64,000 nt of DNA from positions 1,488,501 to 1,552,500 of the forward strand of contig WAID01000015.1 in assembly GCA_016584495.1 (NCBI GenBank). The letters are read 5' to 3'. Below, in pieces: positions 12,408 through 22,915 of the stretch (position 1 is its first letter; each line of letters begins with the position of its first letter). Source of the DNA: Celoporthe dispersa. Its lineage: Eukaryota; Ascomycota; Sordariomycetes; Diaporthales; Cryphonectriaceae. Both the position numbers and the translations under genes were made by a program. A model generated the notes under the pieces. It was not told the origin of the DNA and did no database searches. It saw only the letters and a program-made list of their open reading frames with translations.

Positions 12408-13213
12408 ATGAACTTCCCAGGCGCAGGAGGTCCTTCCCCGCTGCCGGGCATGTCGGGTGCAGGCGCCATGGACCCAAACGACCCCAACGTCAAGATGGTC
12501 AGTCAGATCAGCCCAGCTTGTGCGCGCCGCGCGACAGGCGACTCTGTCCTTGTCCCGGTTTCTTCTCTCTCTCTCTCTGTGTGGGATCTGCGGCCAAAGA
12601 AGCTGACGAGGCGCAATGACAGATGTCGGACATGCGTAAGATGCAAGGCCTGATGGAGTCGTGCTACGCGAAGACCGTCATGTCTGGGGTTATGGGCTTT
12701 GGGCTAGGTGGTTTATTCGGCGCATTTATGGCTTCTGTATGTTTCCTCCTCCCCCCTCTCCTCCCCCCTCTGCCTTCTTTTTGCTGTCTCTCCTCCCATT
12801 TATATGTGTAGCGCGACTATGGCTAACCTTCTTTCTCTCCCTCCCCCACCAGATGGCCTACGACACCCCCATGCACACAGCGACCGTCCCGGGCGCCAAC
12901 CAGACTCCCCATCTCCTCGCTCCCGTGGAAGCAGCAGCTCCGAGTCGGCCTCAAGGACATGGGCTCCCGCTCCTTCAGCACGGCCAAGAACTTCGGCATG
13001 GTCGGCGCCCTCTTCTCGGGCATCGAGTGCGGCATCGAGGGCTACCGCGCCAAGAACGAGCTCAGCAACGGCGTCGCGGCGGGCTGCATGACGGGGGCCA
13101 TCCTCGCGCGGCATGGGGGCCCGCAGGCGGCGGCTGTTGGGTGTGCGGGCTTTGCGGCGTTTAGTGCGGCTATTGACGCCTGGATGCGGATGCCGAAGGA
13201 GGAGGAGTCGTAG
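12408..13213 (+). CDS. TIM22: mitochondrial inner-membrane translocase TIM22, one frame break
   Basis: Exons are 12408..12497, 12623..12736 and 12853..13213. With one extra base discounted the product is 187 aa, the usual Tim22 length. Exon 2 encodes MQGLMESCYAKTVMSG and the glycine-rich helix GFGLGGLFGAFMAS. Exon 3 begins MAYDTPMHT, then the frame must change in a CCCC run (12907..12910) to reach ISSLPWKQQLRVGLKDMG. It continues with the Tim17/22/23 signature (AKNFGMVGALFSGIECGIEG and GCAGFAAFSAAIDAWMR). Exon 3 has 361 nt, one more than a multiple of three. Tim22 is the channel of the carrier-protein import complex; Cys in the first membrane segment and in GIECGIEG are visible. An intact protein is expected because the gene is essential in yeast. 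Confidence 0.92.
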
Positions 13214-13877
13214 GAGAGTTGGTGAGAGAGGGGGCCAAATACAAGCAAGAGAGAGAGGGAGAGAGACAGAGCCACTGTGTAAAGGCTGTACAATGACGTT
13301 TTGCATGCATGCCACGGTTCCTGGCTCAAGGCGTTCCGGGCGGAGGGCGTCGGCGGTGGGCAAGCTCGTGATAGAGCATCGGCGTACAGGACATCCCCGC
13401 TTGACATCATTAGAGAGTTTTTAAATGTCAGTTGATTTGCATGGCACACATCTCACTTGGAATTCCCATGCATCTGCTCTGAATTTTCCTGGTGTCCATT
13501 GCTTGTCCCAAGACCTATGCAGGGTAGTAATGCCAGAGTGCCAGCTCAAAGTGCAGAACATGCCAGCTGCATTCGTCCTGGTCCAATGATCTCTTTACAC
13601 AAAAGGTGCATCTTAGGCCCAGTGGCCGGAAATCTGATGCGCTTCATCGATAGTAACAGTCGAGTGCCAGACGGTTCAGGTCAATGCCCGCTGTCGGCCA
13701 CCCTGCGCTCTGCATCTCCAGGCTACGGCGCAGGCTGCTTGTTGCTTTTCCATTTGCAGTACAAGTATGCTCAGGGTCGAAGAGAGAGAGAGAGAAAAAA
13801 GACCCTCTGTGTTCCTTGGTGGCTGAGGTGACGAGGTCGACAGCACAGGGTCGTTCTTGTCGAAATATTCTGATGCT
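13214..13877. other. intergenic TIM22 / membrane protein, convergent
   Basis: These 664 bases separate two convergent genes. On the minus strand about 13,680-13,960 is open in a frame with protein-like composition (for example DYINHPGGHEASEYFDKNDP), which may be the true C-terminus of the neighbouring membrane protein. Confidence 0.5.
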
Positions 13878-14813
13878 TCATGGCCGCCAGGATGGTTGAT
13901 ATAGTCGAGGCTGGGAGGTGGCAGCCAGGTAGTACTCTGATCTCCTGTGCTTGGAAACAGGACCGTCCAGGTTGTCTCTGGACAACACCATCGCGGCGAT
14001 AATACCACCAGCGGTCAGGAGGATCAGGACAATGCCGAGGATTCCCCAGATGCGCCGCCTCCACGTCCGCGGGTTCCACCACCTCTCTATCCTGTTGACA
14101 AGCACTGTCGATGCCGTCGACCGCCGTTTCTCCAGGTCCTCCTCCTCCTCTATTCTCTGCATCCATCCTCGGTGGTGCTGCTGCTGCTGCTGCTGCTGCC
14201 TCATGTGGGCCTTTGTATCGGGTACCCAGCCTGGCCACTCGCCCCCTCCATACACAAGATCCCGCCGCCTCTTTGTGCGCTCGGCCTGCCGCTGCCGGTA
14301 CCTCTCCTTTATCGTCGGCGTTCGTGGTGGGGGTTCAATATCGGCATCAGAATACCCCTCCAGCTCGCGGACCCTAACGCGAGGCATCGGTCTGAGGTGT
14401 TTATTAGAGGAGGAGGAAGAAGAGGAGGAAGAAGTCTTGTAGACCGAGATCCGACGAGTACTGGCCACCGTCAGCCGGGGCGGTTTGAGACCGTTGTTCT
14501 TCTGCCTTCGGAAGTCGACTGGGTAGGCAGTTGGTTTGGGGCCCTTCCAGTACTCGAAGGGCTTGTAGCCCAGGGACTTGATCGTCTCTGCATCGTAGGT
14601 GGTCGGGGCTTTGGTGGAGGAGGTGGAGGGCGCAGCAGAGAGGGCCGTGTCCGCCCGCTGGATCAGCAGAGGCTTCGTGTCTGCTGTCGAGGCGGGGAAC
14701 TGTTCGTCCTGGCTATAGACGGATGAGGTCCATGAGTAGCGGTCCTGGCTGTAGACCGAGGATGCACTGGGTGCTTGGCCTGCTGGAGCCCGGACGAAGC
14801 TGATGCCAGCCAT
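13878..14813 (-). CDS. hypothetical single-pass membrane protein
   Basis: I do not recognise this 311-aa protein. The start at 14813 (MAGISFVRAP) is the first methionine downstream of the (CT)n leader; an in-frame start at 14930 would translate the microsatellite as an ERERERE run, so I rejected it. The first 260 residues are hydrophilic, with Ser- and Gln-runs (seven CAG/CAA codons near 14,180), a KPFEYWKGPKP motif and basic clusters. Then comes one hydrophobic helix, WGILGIVLILLTAGGIIAAMV, flanked by RTWRRR. This suggests a tail-anchored or type II protein with a large cytosolic part. Its last 25 codons look random, while the neighbouring frame continues sensibly to about 13,680, so a frame break or intron near 13,965 is possible. 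Confidence 0.65.
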   Translation of the reverse strand: MAGISFVRAPAGQAPSASSVYSQDRYSWTSSVYSQDEQFPASTADTKPLLIQRADTALSAAPSTSSTKAPTTYDAETIKSLGYKPFEYWKGPKPTAYPVDFRRQKNNGLKPPRLTVASTRRISVYKTSSSSSSSSSNKHLRPMPRVRVRELEGYSDADIEPPPRTPTIKERYRQRQAERTKRRRDLVYGGGEWPGWVPDTKAHMRQQQQQQQHHRGWMQRIEEEEDLEKRRSTASTVLVNRIERWWNPRTWRRRIWGILGIVLILLTAGGIIAAMVLSRDNLDGPVSKHRRSEYYLAATSQPRLYQPSWRP

Positions 14814-16603
14814 GCTGGGCCTGACAAAGGCTGTGTATATAATTATCTCTCTCTCTCTCTCTCTCTCTGTGAATAGCAACCTCATGTAGAAGAACCCTGC
14901 CGTATATGTCTCGCCAACTTTCTGCCCCAAGCTGAAGTGAACTAAACTGCGGGCTTCACCAGGTGAGTTGCCTGTAGATATCTGTGCATCAGTCCCTGTC
15001 TACTATAGGGAGGGTGGCAATGTGGGGGTTCTCCTCCAGACTGTACTTGTCTCAAGGGAGCTCCCACATGCTGGCCAGAGAAACATATATATGGAGAGAA
15101 CATGAGGGCTGCCGCTGGTATGGACACAAAAGGGTGGGAGGGTAAATTTACGAAGGGTGAACTGCACCATCCGCGACAAACAGCTGGGGCAGGAAATCCG
15201 GGGGGGAGGGGCAATCCACAGGTTAGATATCCAGTCGATCAAGCGCGCACCGCCAGTGGTCCCGATATTATGTTTCTTTTATGCGTTGTCCTGCTTGACG
15301 CGAGCCGCCGTGTTTTGGCTTCTATTATCCTTCTTTTTAACCCCCTCCCACCCGGGGCCCACAGAGCTCCAGCAATGGGGTTGACGACGCGCTTGCGTAC
15401 CACCCATTTCTGAATCTCGACTTGTCTGGGAAGAAAAAGTATGGCGAGGAAGCTTTGGGGAGGTGTGGGAGATCAAGCCGGAGGAGGAGCCTTCAGTGGT
15501 TTCCAGCCAAGACGTTGATGTCGGAGGTGCGGCCGTGTTGTCTATGCAAGTCGTTGGTCCTATCACAATATCGAGCCAAGACAATATGCAAACTGGGCCG
15601 AATCGATGATCGGAGGAGGATTCGTGTACTGTTATGATGGGACGGCAACGACATGGGGGGGGTCCCATACGGAGCCTCTTAGAGGGGCCAGTGCTTTTTG
15701 CCTGTGCTGTCTCTCGGCAGTGTCTCAAGGCCCTGGAAGGAAGATTGACAACTTTAGTTGACAGCCGCCCAAAAAGGCTGGTTCCCGGCGTAGATCCTGT
15801 TCGTGAGCACTTAGCCAGCGCCTTGACTTTTTTTTTCCCCTCTCGGATGCTGGCTGTGGTTCCCCCTCACCCTCAGGCCCCGCCTCTTCAACACAGTTTG
15901 CACCAGGAAGAGTTTCAGTAGTGAGGACCAGTCAAGGAGGATATTTCAATTTCCGTCTCATATTTCCCGACTTGGTGCCAAGGCTGTAAGGCCAAGGGCA
16001 AATCAGCTTCCCGCATCAGGCATGTGAGGCTCCATTCTGTTGCGACGACAGGAAAAACAGGGAAGGAAGGAAAAAAGAAGAAAAAAAAAAGGGCGGATGA
16101 TGGCTTTGCAGCTCCAAGACGCTCAATAGCTCTTGTCCACGTGGTTTTGTTTCTCTGTTCCGTTGGCAACAATTCCCCGAACCCGAACGCTGTAGTCCTC
16201 TTCATACAACGACGCGAAAGCCTATTCGCCGATATTTTGGCCCAAGGTTCGTTTCAGAATCCTGAGAAGGCTCGGGCCCTGTATCAAAACAGCGAGTATA
16301 GAGGTCGAGAGCTTTGATCTGAGCTCCCAGACCCCCACCCCCAAGACATGTGATCGCAGCTGTGTTGATAGTAGCACTACCAAAGTTGACTGCCAACAAG
16401 GGCATGTGATGATTTCGCTTCCCAGCACGCCTACAACTGGAATCCGATGAGGCTGAGCACACAGGTCTTGGACATGATGACTCCCGCCATGAAGTCCCCA
16501 TGAAATGATGCTTGACATGTCAATCGTGGTGCCATTGGGAGTGCTGCCGCCAGGGAGACCCAGCAGGATATCTTTTAGGCGGCGGCAGCAGATGCTATTC
16601 ACT
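14814..16603. other. intergenic, 5' of membrane protein and 3' of PRP45
   Basis: About 1.8 kb without a gene I can support. It begins with a (CT)n leader tract and holds A/T homopolymers near 15,830 and 16,075-16,090. ORFs here are short, lack family resemblance, and are not consistently open. Confidence 0.5.
14845..14868 (+). repeat. (CT)12 microsatellite
   Basis: A perfect TC/CT dinucleotide run lies 32 bases upstream of the membrane-protein start, so it is a (GA)n in the sense of that gene's leader. Confidence 0.9.
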
Positions 16604-18320
16604 CTAGTCGTCATCCTCCACGCGGGGCCGCTTCGACTTGCGGTCGTCGGCCTCCTGAAGGCCGTATCCCCTCTTGCTCGAGGACTGCTCCACCTCTGAC
16701 AGAAACTTATCGACGTTGAACGGATCAGCTGTTTCCTTTTCGAACTGCACTGGGCCCTCCCGGGCCTCTGCATCCTCGGCCCCCCTGAACTTGCCGCGCC
16801 CCAGCACCTCACCGAACCTGGCTGACTTCTGGATCTTTTCCATCTCCTTGTTGCCTGCTTCCTCGTCGTCATCGTCCATGTTTGCACGTGGCCGGTAGAT
16901 GCTGCTGATGGCATCCTGCGCCGCAAACAACGGCTTGTCGTACGGGTTGTCCTCGTTGAAGCCGCTGTCAAACCCACTGGTCTGGTTGAAGAGCCGGGAG
17001 TCGTACATGCCCTCTTTGCTCTGGGTAGGCTTGGCCAGGCCGAGGGCGATCTTCTCTGATATGTCCCGGTTCTGCTCGCGGGCCATGACCTGGACACGTC
17101 GCTCCGCGCCCATGCGTGATTGTCGGAGCTTGCGCTCTTCCTCGCGGCGCCTCTCCTTACGTGCCTCCTCTCGTTCACGGACGCCAGAGTCATCGCTGTC
17201 GTACGCCGACCCGGAGCCAGAGCGGCTGTCGTAGCTACCGGACCGGGACCTGCGCCTGCTGCTGCCAGCCTTCTCCTCCCGTGCCTGTTGTGCGAGCATC
17301 CGGAGGTTCTCCTCCTTCTGCTGCTTCTCCTTCTCCGCCAGGCGCTGCTGCATGAGTGCCCGCTGCTTGACCTCTTCTCTTGCGTGTCTGTCCGCCATGA
17401 ACAGGGCCTCCGAGAACTGCGCGAATTTGTCGTTGATCTGTACATCCTGGAGCCCGCGCCCGTCGGCAGCCAACCTCTTGTCCAGCGGCACCGTGAAGCC
17501 CTTTGGATTCTTCCAATTCGAGACGGGCGGCGGGATCCTCCAGTCCTCCTGATCCTGGGCCGTCAGCTTTCTCGGCGGCGACCTCAGCACGGGCGGCGGC
17601 GGGGACGGCGGCCCGCGAGGGATCTTCTTGATTCTGAACTTGGGGGGCTCCATCGGGTCCCGCTGCCTCTCAACGATCTTCATGATACGGTCCTGCTTCT
17701 TCGAGCTGTCGCCCATCTGGTTGGCCGGCGTGTACCGCACGAACGTCGGATCTCGCTTGCCGCCGACATTGACATTCTTGGGCTTCTGTGACGCCACCGC
17801 GCCGCTGACCAGCTTCTCCAGCGCAGCCTTGGTCCGCTCCGTCGTCGCGGCGACCTCCTCCTCGCTGGGCCGCTCGAGGTTGATCTCGCCCGCGTCGGCG
17901 CGCTGCCGCAGAGGGATCAGGTCCTTAAAGCTCGTCTGCACGATGCGGCCCTCGGCGTGGCCCTGCTTGGCGATGGCGTCGTAGTTCACCTTGCCGTCAG
18001 CATCGACGGTGAGGGCCAGCGCGTTCGACTTGGACGCCGAGCCGCCCTTGCGGCCCATGTCCAGGGGGTACTGCGCGATGTGAATCTCGGGGAAGGCACC
18101 GCCATCGCCAAAGTCCTCTGGGTTGCGCGGTCGCCATCCTACCCGTTGCCCGTAGGGAGGGCCCGCCGGCGCGCTTGAGGACGACGGCGGTCTCGTCAAA
18201 GTGGCCGGGGCCGACGATGCGTGGGCCGCGCTGGGTGGCGCGCGTGGGGAGTTCCTCGTCCTCGCCAGTGTAGGTGGGTTTCGGGAGAGACTGCGAGAGG
18301 GCGGATGCGAGGGAAGCCAT
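16604..18320 (-). CDS. PRP45: PRP45/SNW1 (SKIP) splicing factor, one frame break
   Basis: This is a single-exon gene of about 571 aa after discounting one base. The start at 18320 gives MASLASALSQSLPKPTYTG and then GPRIVGPGHFDETAVVLKRAG. At about 18155-18168 the frame must move by one to reach PPYGQRVGWRP and the highly conserved DFGDGGAFPEIHIAQYPLDMG. The length, 1717 nt, is one more than a multiple of three. The SNW core follows (NYDAIAKQGH, IPPPVSNWKNPKGFTVPLDKR), then a charged coiled coil, an RS/acidic stretch, and the C-terminal block GLAKPTQSKEGMYDSRLFNQ. SNW proteins join the spliceosome around the NineTeen complex and also act in transcription. Homologs read through the break site without an intron. 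Confidence 0.93.
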
Positions 18321-18958
18321 ACTGGACGCGCTGGGAGGGGTATGGCGCTGGATGTTGAGGTTGAAGTGGTGAAGGAAGAAGGGTGGGTGTGATTCTTCTT
18401 TCGGAGAGTTGCTAGGTCGAGAACTGGGTCTTCTACGTTTGGCTTGGGCGCAGTTTTGCCTGTCGCACGGGCCACTAGCGCCACATCTCTACACCAGCCC
18501 ACTGTAGAGAAAGACCCTATGGCCAAGCTGCCAGGCGCTGTGCAACGCGAAGTTGGAGTTCGACAAATAAAGAAGGCGTGGAGTTGATATCCAGCTTAGC
18601 CAAGAGGCCTCGCAATGATTTTATGTATTCCATGTTTGCAGGTGGCATGTTGTATTAGTTTGTCCTCAAGATACGCTCGTCAGTCGAGAGGGAACATCAA
18701 TTTTAAATATTATGGCTGCTGAGTTCATGATGGGGCGCCTCATAGAAATATTCATGCTCATCATTCTATGATTGATCGTGATATTCTTTTTCCTTGTCCT
18801 AGAAACCAATTCATGACATCCGCCGATTAGGCTATCAGAGTAAACGCCGTGCATGAAACTCCCATGACCAACTCGAGCACCTCGGGTACTGACCCCCTTC
18901 ACCCATTCTCTCCCTCTCGCTCCGGATCCCTCTCTTCTCTTTATCACACTCGTATGGT
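18321..18958. other. intergenic PRP45 promoter / p24 3' region
   Basis: These 638 bases hold the PRP45 upstream region and the 3' end of the p24 gene, both on the minus strand. The part from 18,640 to 18,800 is AT-rich. No gene is seen. Confidence 0.6.
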
Positions 18959-19742
18959 TTACACATAGCCCTTCCTTGCGCCCTGGAAGAAGAAGCGCAC
19001 CACAAAGACCTGAAGAGCGCCCATGCAGATGATGAGGCCGCACTGCACCAGGCTGAAGTTGACGATCCTCTTCTCTGTGCTCCTGACAGTGCTGAAGTTG
19101 CGGTTCTCGCGCGTGCGGAAGTACTTCTGGTTGCGGGACATGGTCGACAGCTGGCCAGAGATCTTTATGACGGACTCCTCGAGGGAGGTGGTCTGCTCGG
19201 GGACGTTCCCTTCTTTGATGGGAGGTCGACACGGGCTTCGTTCTCGACCTGGACATGGATGTGGTGGTGAGCAGAGGGGACAGGAGAAGGACAGCACGAG
19301 CAGCAGGTGGGACGTCACATACGGCGATCTCAAAGTCGACGAACTTGTCGGTAACGGTACTCATCTCGTTGTTGAAGCAGAACGAGTAGTCGCCGATCTC
19401 GTTGCCCGTGAAGACGAAGTCTCCCTGGCGTTCTTTTGTGCCTTCTGTGACAATCTTGCCCGACGGGGCGGTAACCTCGAAGTCGACATCGAAAGAGCCG
19501 CCAGATTGTACCTGTAACTCGGGTCAGCCCCCAGACGGGTCACGGGCAGCCACTAGAAAGAAGACGAGGGGAGGGAGGCAGCAACGAACAGCAAAGTAGA
19601 ATGCGATCTTCTGGGCCTTCTCCTGGTTGTTGGCATAGAAACAAGCCTTCTCGTTCGCGACCAGCTTGTAGGTCAATGCCGTCGCAGAGACCTGAGACGC
19701 GAAGAGGGCGAGAAGCCCGCACGCGAGGGTTGTCAGCTGCAT
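18959..19742 (-). CDS. p24-family (emp24/Erp) cargo receptor, one frame break
   Basis: Exons are 19590..19742, 19323..19511 and 18959..19248; introns are 78 nt (unusual donor GTTCGT) and 74 nt. About 210 aa. A signal peptide (LLALFASQVSATAL) leads into a GOLD domain with two cysteines (KACFYAN and YSFCFNNE). A coiled coil follows, then one C-terminal membrane helix (GLIICMGALQVFVVRFFF) and the short tail QGARKGYV. p24 proteins package cargo into COPII/COPI vesicles between ER and Golgi. The conserved VENEARVDLP at the start of exon 3 and the following KEGNVPEQTTSLEES are one base out of frame. One base is missing near 19216-19223, and the exon has 290 nt where 291 are needed. I cannot assign the exact Erp/Emp24 subfamily. 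Confidence 0.88.
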
Positions 19743-20571
19743 GATGAGCGCTGATGTGTTGCTGTGTTCGGGGCAAAGGTGGTAAACGCTCAAGCGGGCT
19801 CCGGGCGACGACAGCTTTCGCGACAGGCCAGGCCACGGTGGAAGCTTTGAGGCGCCCTCTCCCTCCCCGGCTGCAGGGGTCTTAGAGAGCTGGGGGGAGG
19901 GGCGCTAAGCCTGGATGGACAGTTAGTGCCTAAACACCACCCCCTGCAGCCCGTCAGCCCGTCAACTGCATGCGGTGGCTCCAGTAGCTCCCAATGCGTA
20001 AGGTAGGCGGACCAATGACGTACCTAGGTTTCTAGGAGCAGCCACTGTTGTTAGACGCAGTGTGCCCTGCCAGTATTGTTTCATGGAACAACAAAGACAG
20101 CCTGCTGCACCTGCTGCTTGTTGTCTTTTTCTTACTTCTCCCCTTTTCTTAGTCTTCAGTTTTGTGCTCTCAGTACTCTGTGAGACCCATTGTGCCTGAG
20201 GTCTGGTTAGCTTATCCGGAGAACTACTTTGAAGAGTTTATATTTACATTGTCACCCTCATCCTCGAGGTGCCTCTCGGTACCTGACTGGCAATACTGGC
20301 ATCGACCCTATTTCTTACCGAGGATTCCGTAATGAACAGTCGGTGAGGTTGACTCACAATTTTCACAACGATGACAACCCAAACGAAATTAGCAACAGTA
20401 TCATCTGTTACCCTCAGGCTGGGGTCGTACTTCTTTCTTAGATGGGTAAGTTCTCCATGACCAGATGCTGTGTTTTAGAGCTAACACATACAACAGGGTC
20501 TACTGCCAGTAAGTTTTGACGCAAGAAGCACTCAATCCTGTGTACAGCTCTGAGAAGAAGTGTAATAGCCT
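19743..20571. other. intergenic, divergent p24/PhoD-like promoter; possible small 5' exons
   Basis: No independent gene. Near the PhoD-like start there are signals for tiny 5' exons: ATGG before GTAAGT at 20446, then a 12-nt block (20497..20508) between an AG and another GTAAGT. A CTAAC branch site lies at about 20,480. Spliced together they do not give the right phase, so I left them out of the model. Confidence 0.4.
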
Positions 20572-22487
20572 ATGGCACCGGTCGTGTTCACCTTGTTCGC
20601 CGTTTACATCCCGACTTTTGTCTCCACCTATTTCAGCAGTCTGCAGAACGATGAAGTCCACGAGGAGGCCGAGATCCTCATCAAGGACACTGTCATCAAT
20701 GGCGAGGGCAACGGAAGCGGCGATGTTGTTATCGAGGAGCTCGAGGTCAGGGGAGGCGATCGTGGTTGGAGAGCCTCCTGTCAGCCCATTATACTCCCTC
20801 CTTACCGGCATGCCGAACCCCCGCAGCCTCGCCCTGTCGCTCGCCACCCTGCTCGTCAACGTAGCTTGCGTGCTCATGGTGGCTGACCGGGTCTACTCCG
20901 AGCACTGGATCACCGGCGAGGACTTGTCCTTCATCAGGCTCGGTTATGTCTCCGAGACCGAAGCAAAGCTGCTGGTCCGGGAGCCTGACCAGTCGAAAAT
21001 GCCCGTTACCGTCGAGGCCCGGCTCAAGGACCCCCAGCCTCCTTTCGATACCTCAATCTGGCAGACGGTTGGCGGGATCAGGTGGACGGGTAATGAGACG
21101 GACTACACAGCTGTCGTCACCGTGCCTGCAGCGCACAGGGAACCACGCACCTACATTTGGAAGAGCTCCAACGGCCACTCCGGCGAGTTCACCTCCGCGC
21201 CGCGGGCCGGTCAGTACCCGAAGGATCATGATGGAAAATTCACCTTCCTCTCCACCTCCTGCATAGTGAATCGTCTACCATATAGCCCCTTCGACGACCC
21301 GCTCTCAATCCCCGGCATGCGTCACCTCGGAAAGCTCCTACCCAGTCTTGGTGCCCAGTTCATGCTCTTTCTCGGCGACTTCATATACGTTGATGTGCCC
21401 AAATGGTGGGGAACAGACGTGACCGATTACCGTCAGAAGTATAGAGCCGTCTATGCATCACCCGAGTGGCCGCAGGTTGGCCAGAACCTCAGCTGGATCC
21501 ACGTCCTCGACGACCATGAGATCAAGAACGACTGGGACAAAAACCAGACGGGTGTGTATGAGGCTGCAGTCGACCCGTGGCACCACTATCACACGTCGGC
21601 CAACCCACCCACTGCCAAGAGGGTGGGCTCAGCTGGCGCGAAGAGCGGAGGCGTAACCTGGTTCGAGTTCACGCAGGGCCCGGCGAGCTTCTTTATGATG
21701 GACACACGGTCCTACCGGTCCAACAACAAGATCCCGTTTGCAGATGAGGAGAAGACGATGCTCGGTGCGGATCAGCTTGACGACCTCATCGCCTACCTGC
21801 AGAAGCCCGAGCCCAAGGGTGTACAGTGGAAGATCATCGCCTCGTCGGTCCCGTTCACAAAGAACTGGCCTGTCAACAGACAGGATACCTGGGGTGGGTT
21901 CATGGTGGAGCGGAAGAAGATCCTCGAGGCGATGTGGGACACTGCTGCTAGGGGCATCGGTGTCGTCGTCCTCTCCGGGGATAGACACGAGTTTGCTGCG
22001 ACAAAGTTCCCGCCGCCGGCGGACTCGAGGTGGGACAGCAAGGCCACCGTGTATGAGTTCTCTGCGAGCCCGCTGAGCCAGTTCTACTCGCCTGTGGGCA
22101 CTTACAAGCAGGCCGATGACGAGGATGTGGAGCTAAAGTACGTGGATCGACCCTCACTTGGCCCTCTTGAATTCTTCTCCCCTTGAAGCTTCTCACCGTC
22201 AACGCTGTTTTTAAATACACCGCCGCCCGCGCGCATGACATAGTAGCGATGTTGGCATGCAACACAACCCCTCTTGGAACAAATTGTTAACGAGACCTAA
22301 TAGGTACATCCACAACGGGAACTCCAAGTTCGGCGCCATCACTATCGAGAAGGTCCCCGGCACCGACAAGAGCTCCTTCTCCTACCAGCTTTTCGTCGAT
22401 GGCGTCGAGGCATGGAACACCACCATTCTATCGCCCGAATCCAAGACCGCGGGCGGCCTCTGGGACCGCCTAGCTGGCTCTCTGTAA
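20572..22487 (+). CDS. PhoD-like phosphatase with N-terminal membrane segments, one frame break
   Basis: Exons are 20572..22137 and 22304..22487 (intron 166 nt). About 582 aa once one extra base is discounted; the total, 1750 nt, leaves a remainder of one. The N-terminus has a hydrophobic segment (VVFTLFAVYIPTFVSTYF), and a second follows near LALSLATLLVNVACVLMVAD. The catalytic part resembles fungal PhoD-like metallophosphatases: STSCI, FLGDFIYVD, YRAVYASPEWP, HVLDDHEIKNDW, FFMMDTRSYRS and LSGDRHEFAATKFPP supply metal-binding Asp, Asn and His. Exon 2 completes GNSKFGAITIEK. The frame of the N-terminal segment and that of SLLTGMPNPRSLAL disagree between about 20,740 and 20,775. The true start may lie in upstream small exons, since an AG directly precedes CCTATGG. 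The substrate is unknown; a phosphodiester or phosphomonoester is expected from the family. Confidence 0.85.
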
Positions 22488-22915
22488 AGTGTGTGTGATT
22501 AATTGCACATATGCGATAGGCCAGAAGGAGAGCTGCATCAGTGGTATGATTGGCATGAGCCACTAGAGGCTGTTGTGGAGGATGTGGCCTCGCGTGGATC
22601 GTGGGCGTGGACAACGGACAGCTAGAAGCATCTCATGTGTAGGTAGACGCAGCACAGCAAGGGATGGCTACTGTACGAAATTTTGGTTGTTAACTTGGGG
22701 GTGCTTTCTCGAGCGTAGCCAGGCTTTATCTGGAGTTGGTGGGAAACAAACATGACATATGGAGCCGAAAGACATTCTTGATCGAGCACCTAATTCTTAT
22801 GACAGTCGTTTAAGTGAACGCCTTCATTGATATTAGTGTGCATTGTCTGTCCAGTCCGGCTCTAGGCTAAGAATAGCTAATAACAAGAGTGATAATTTCT
22901 GACGACTGTCCTCCT
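22488..22915. other. intergenic, convergent PhoD-like / RhoGAP
   Basis: These 428 bases hold the two 3' regions of convergent genes. The part from 22,740 to 22,900 is AT-rich. Nothing else is seen. Confidence 0.6.

Noticed and set aside
14814..14930. Upstream start for the membrane protein, giving an ERERERE segment
   Set aside because: The segment is a translated (CT)n microsatellite in the leader; the ATG at 14813 is a better start.
16222..17445. 407-codon minus-strand ORF overlapping PRP45
   Set aside because: It is an alternate frame of the PRP45 coding region with Arg/Ser-biased composition; the other frame carries the conserved SNW protein.
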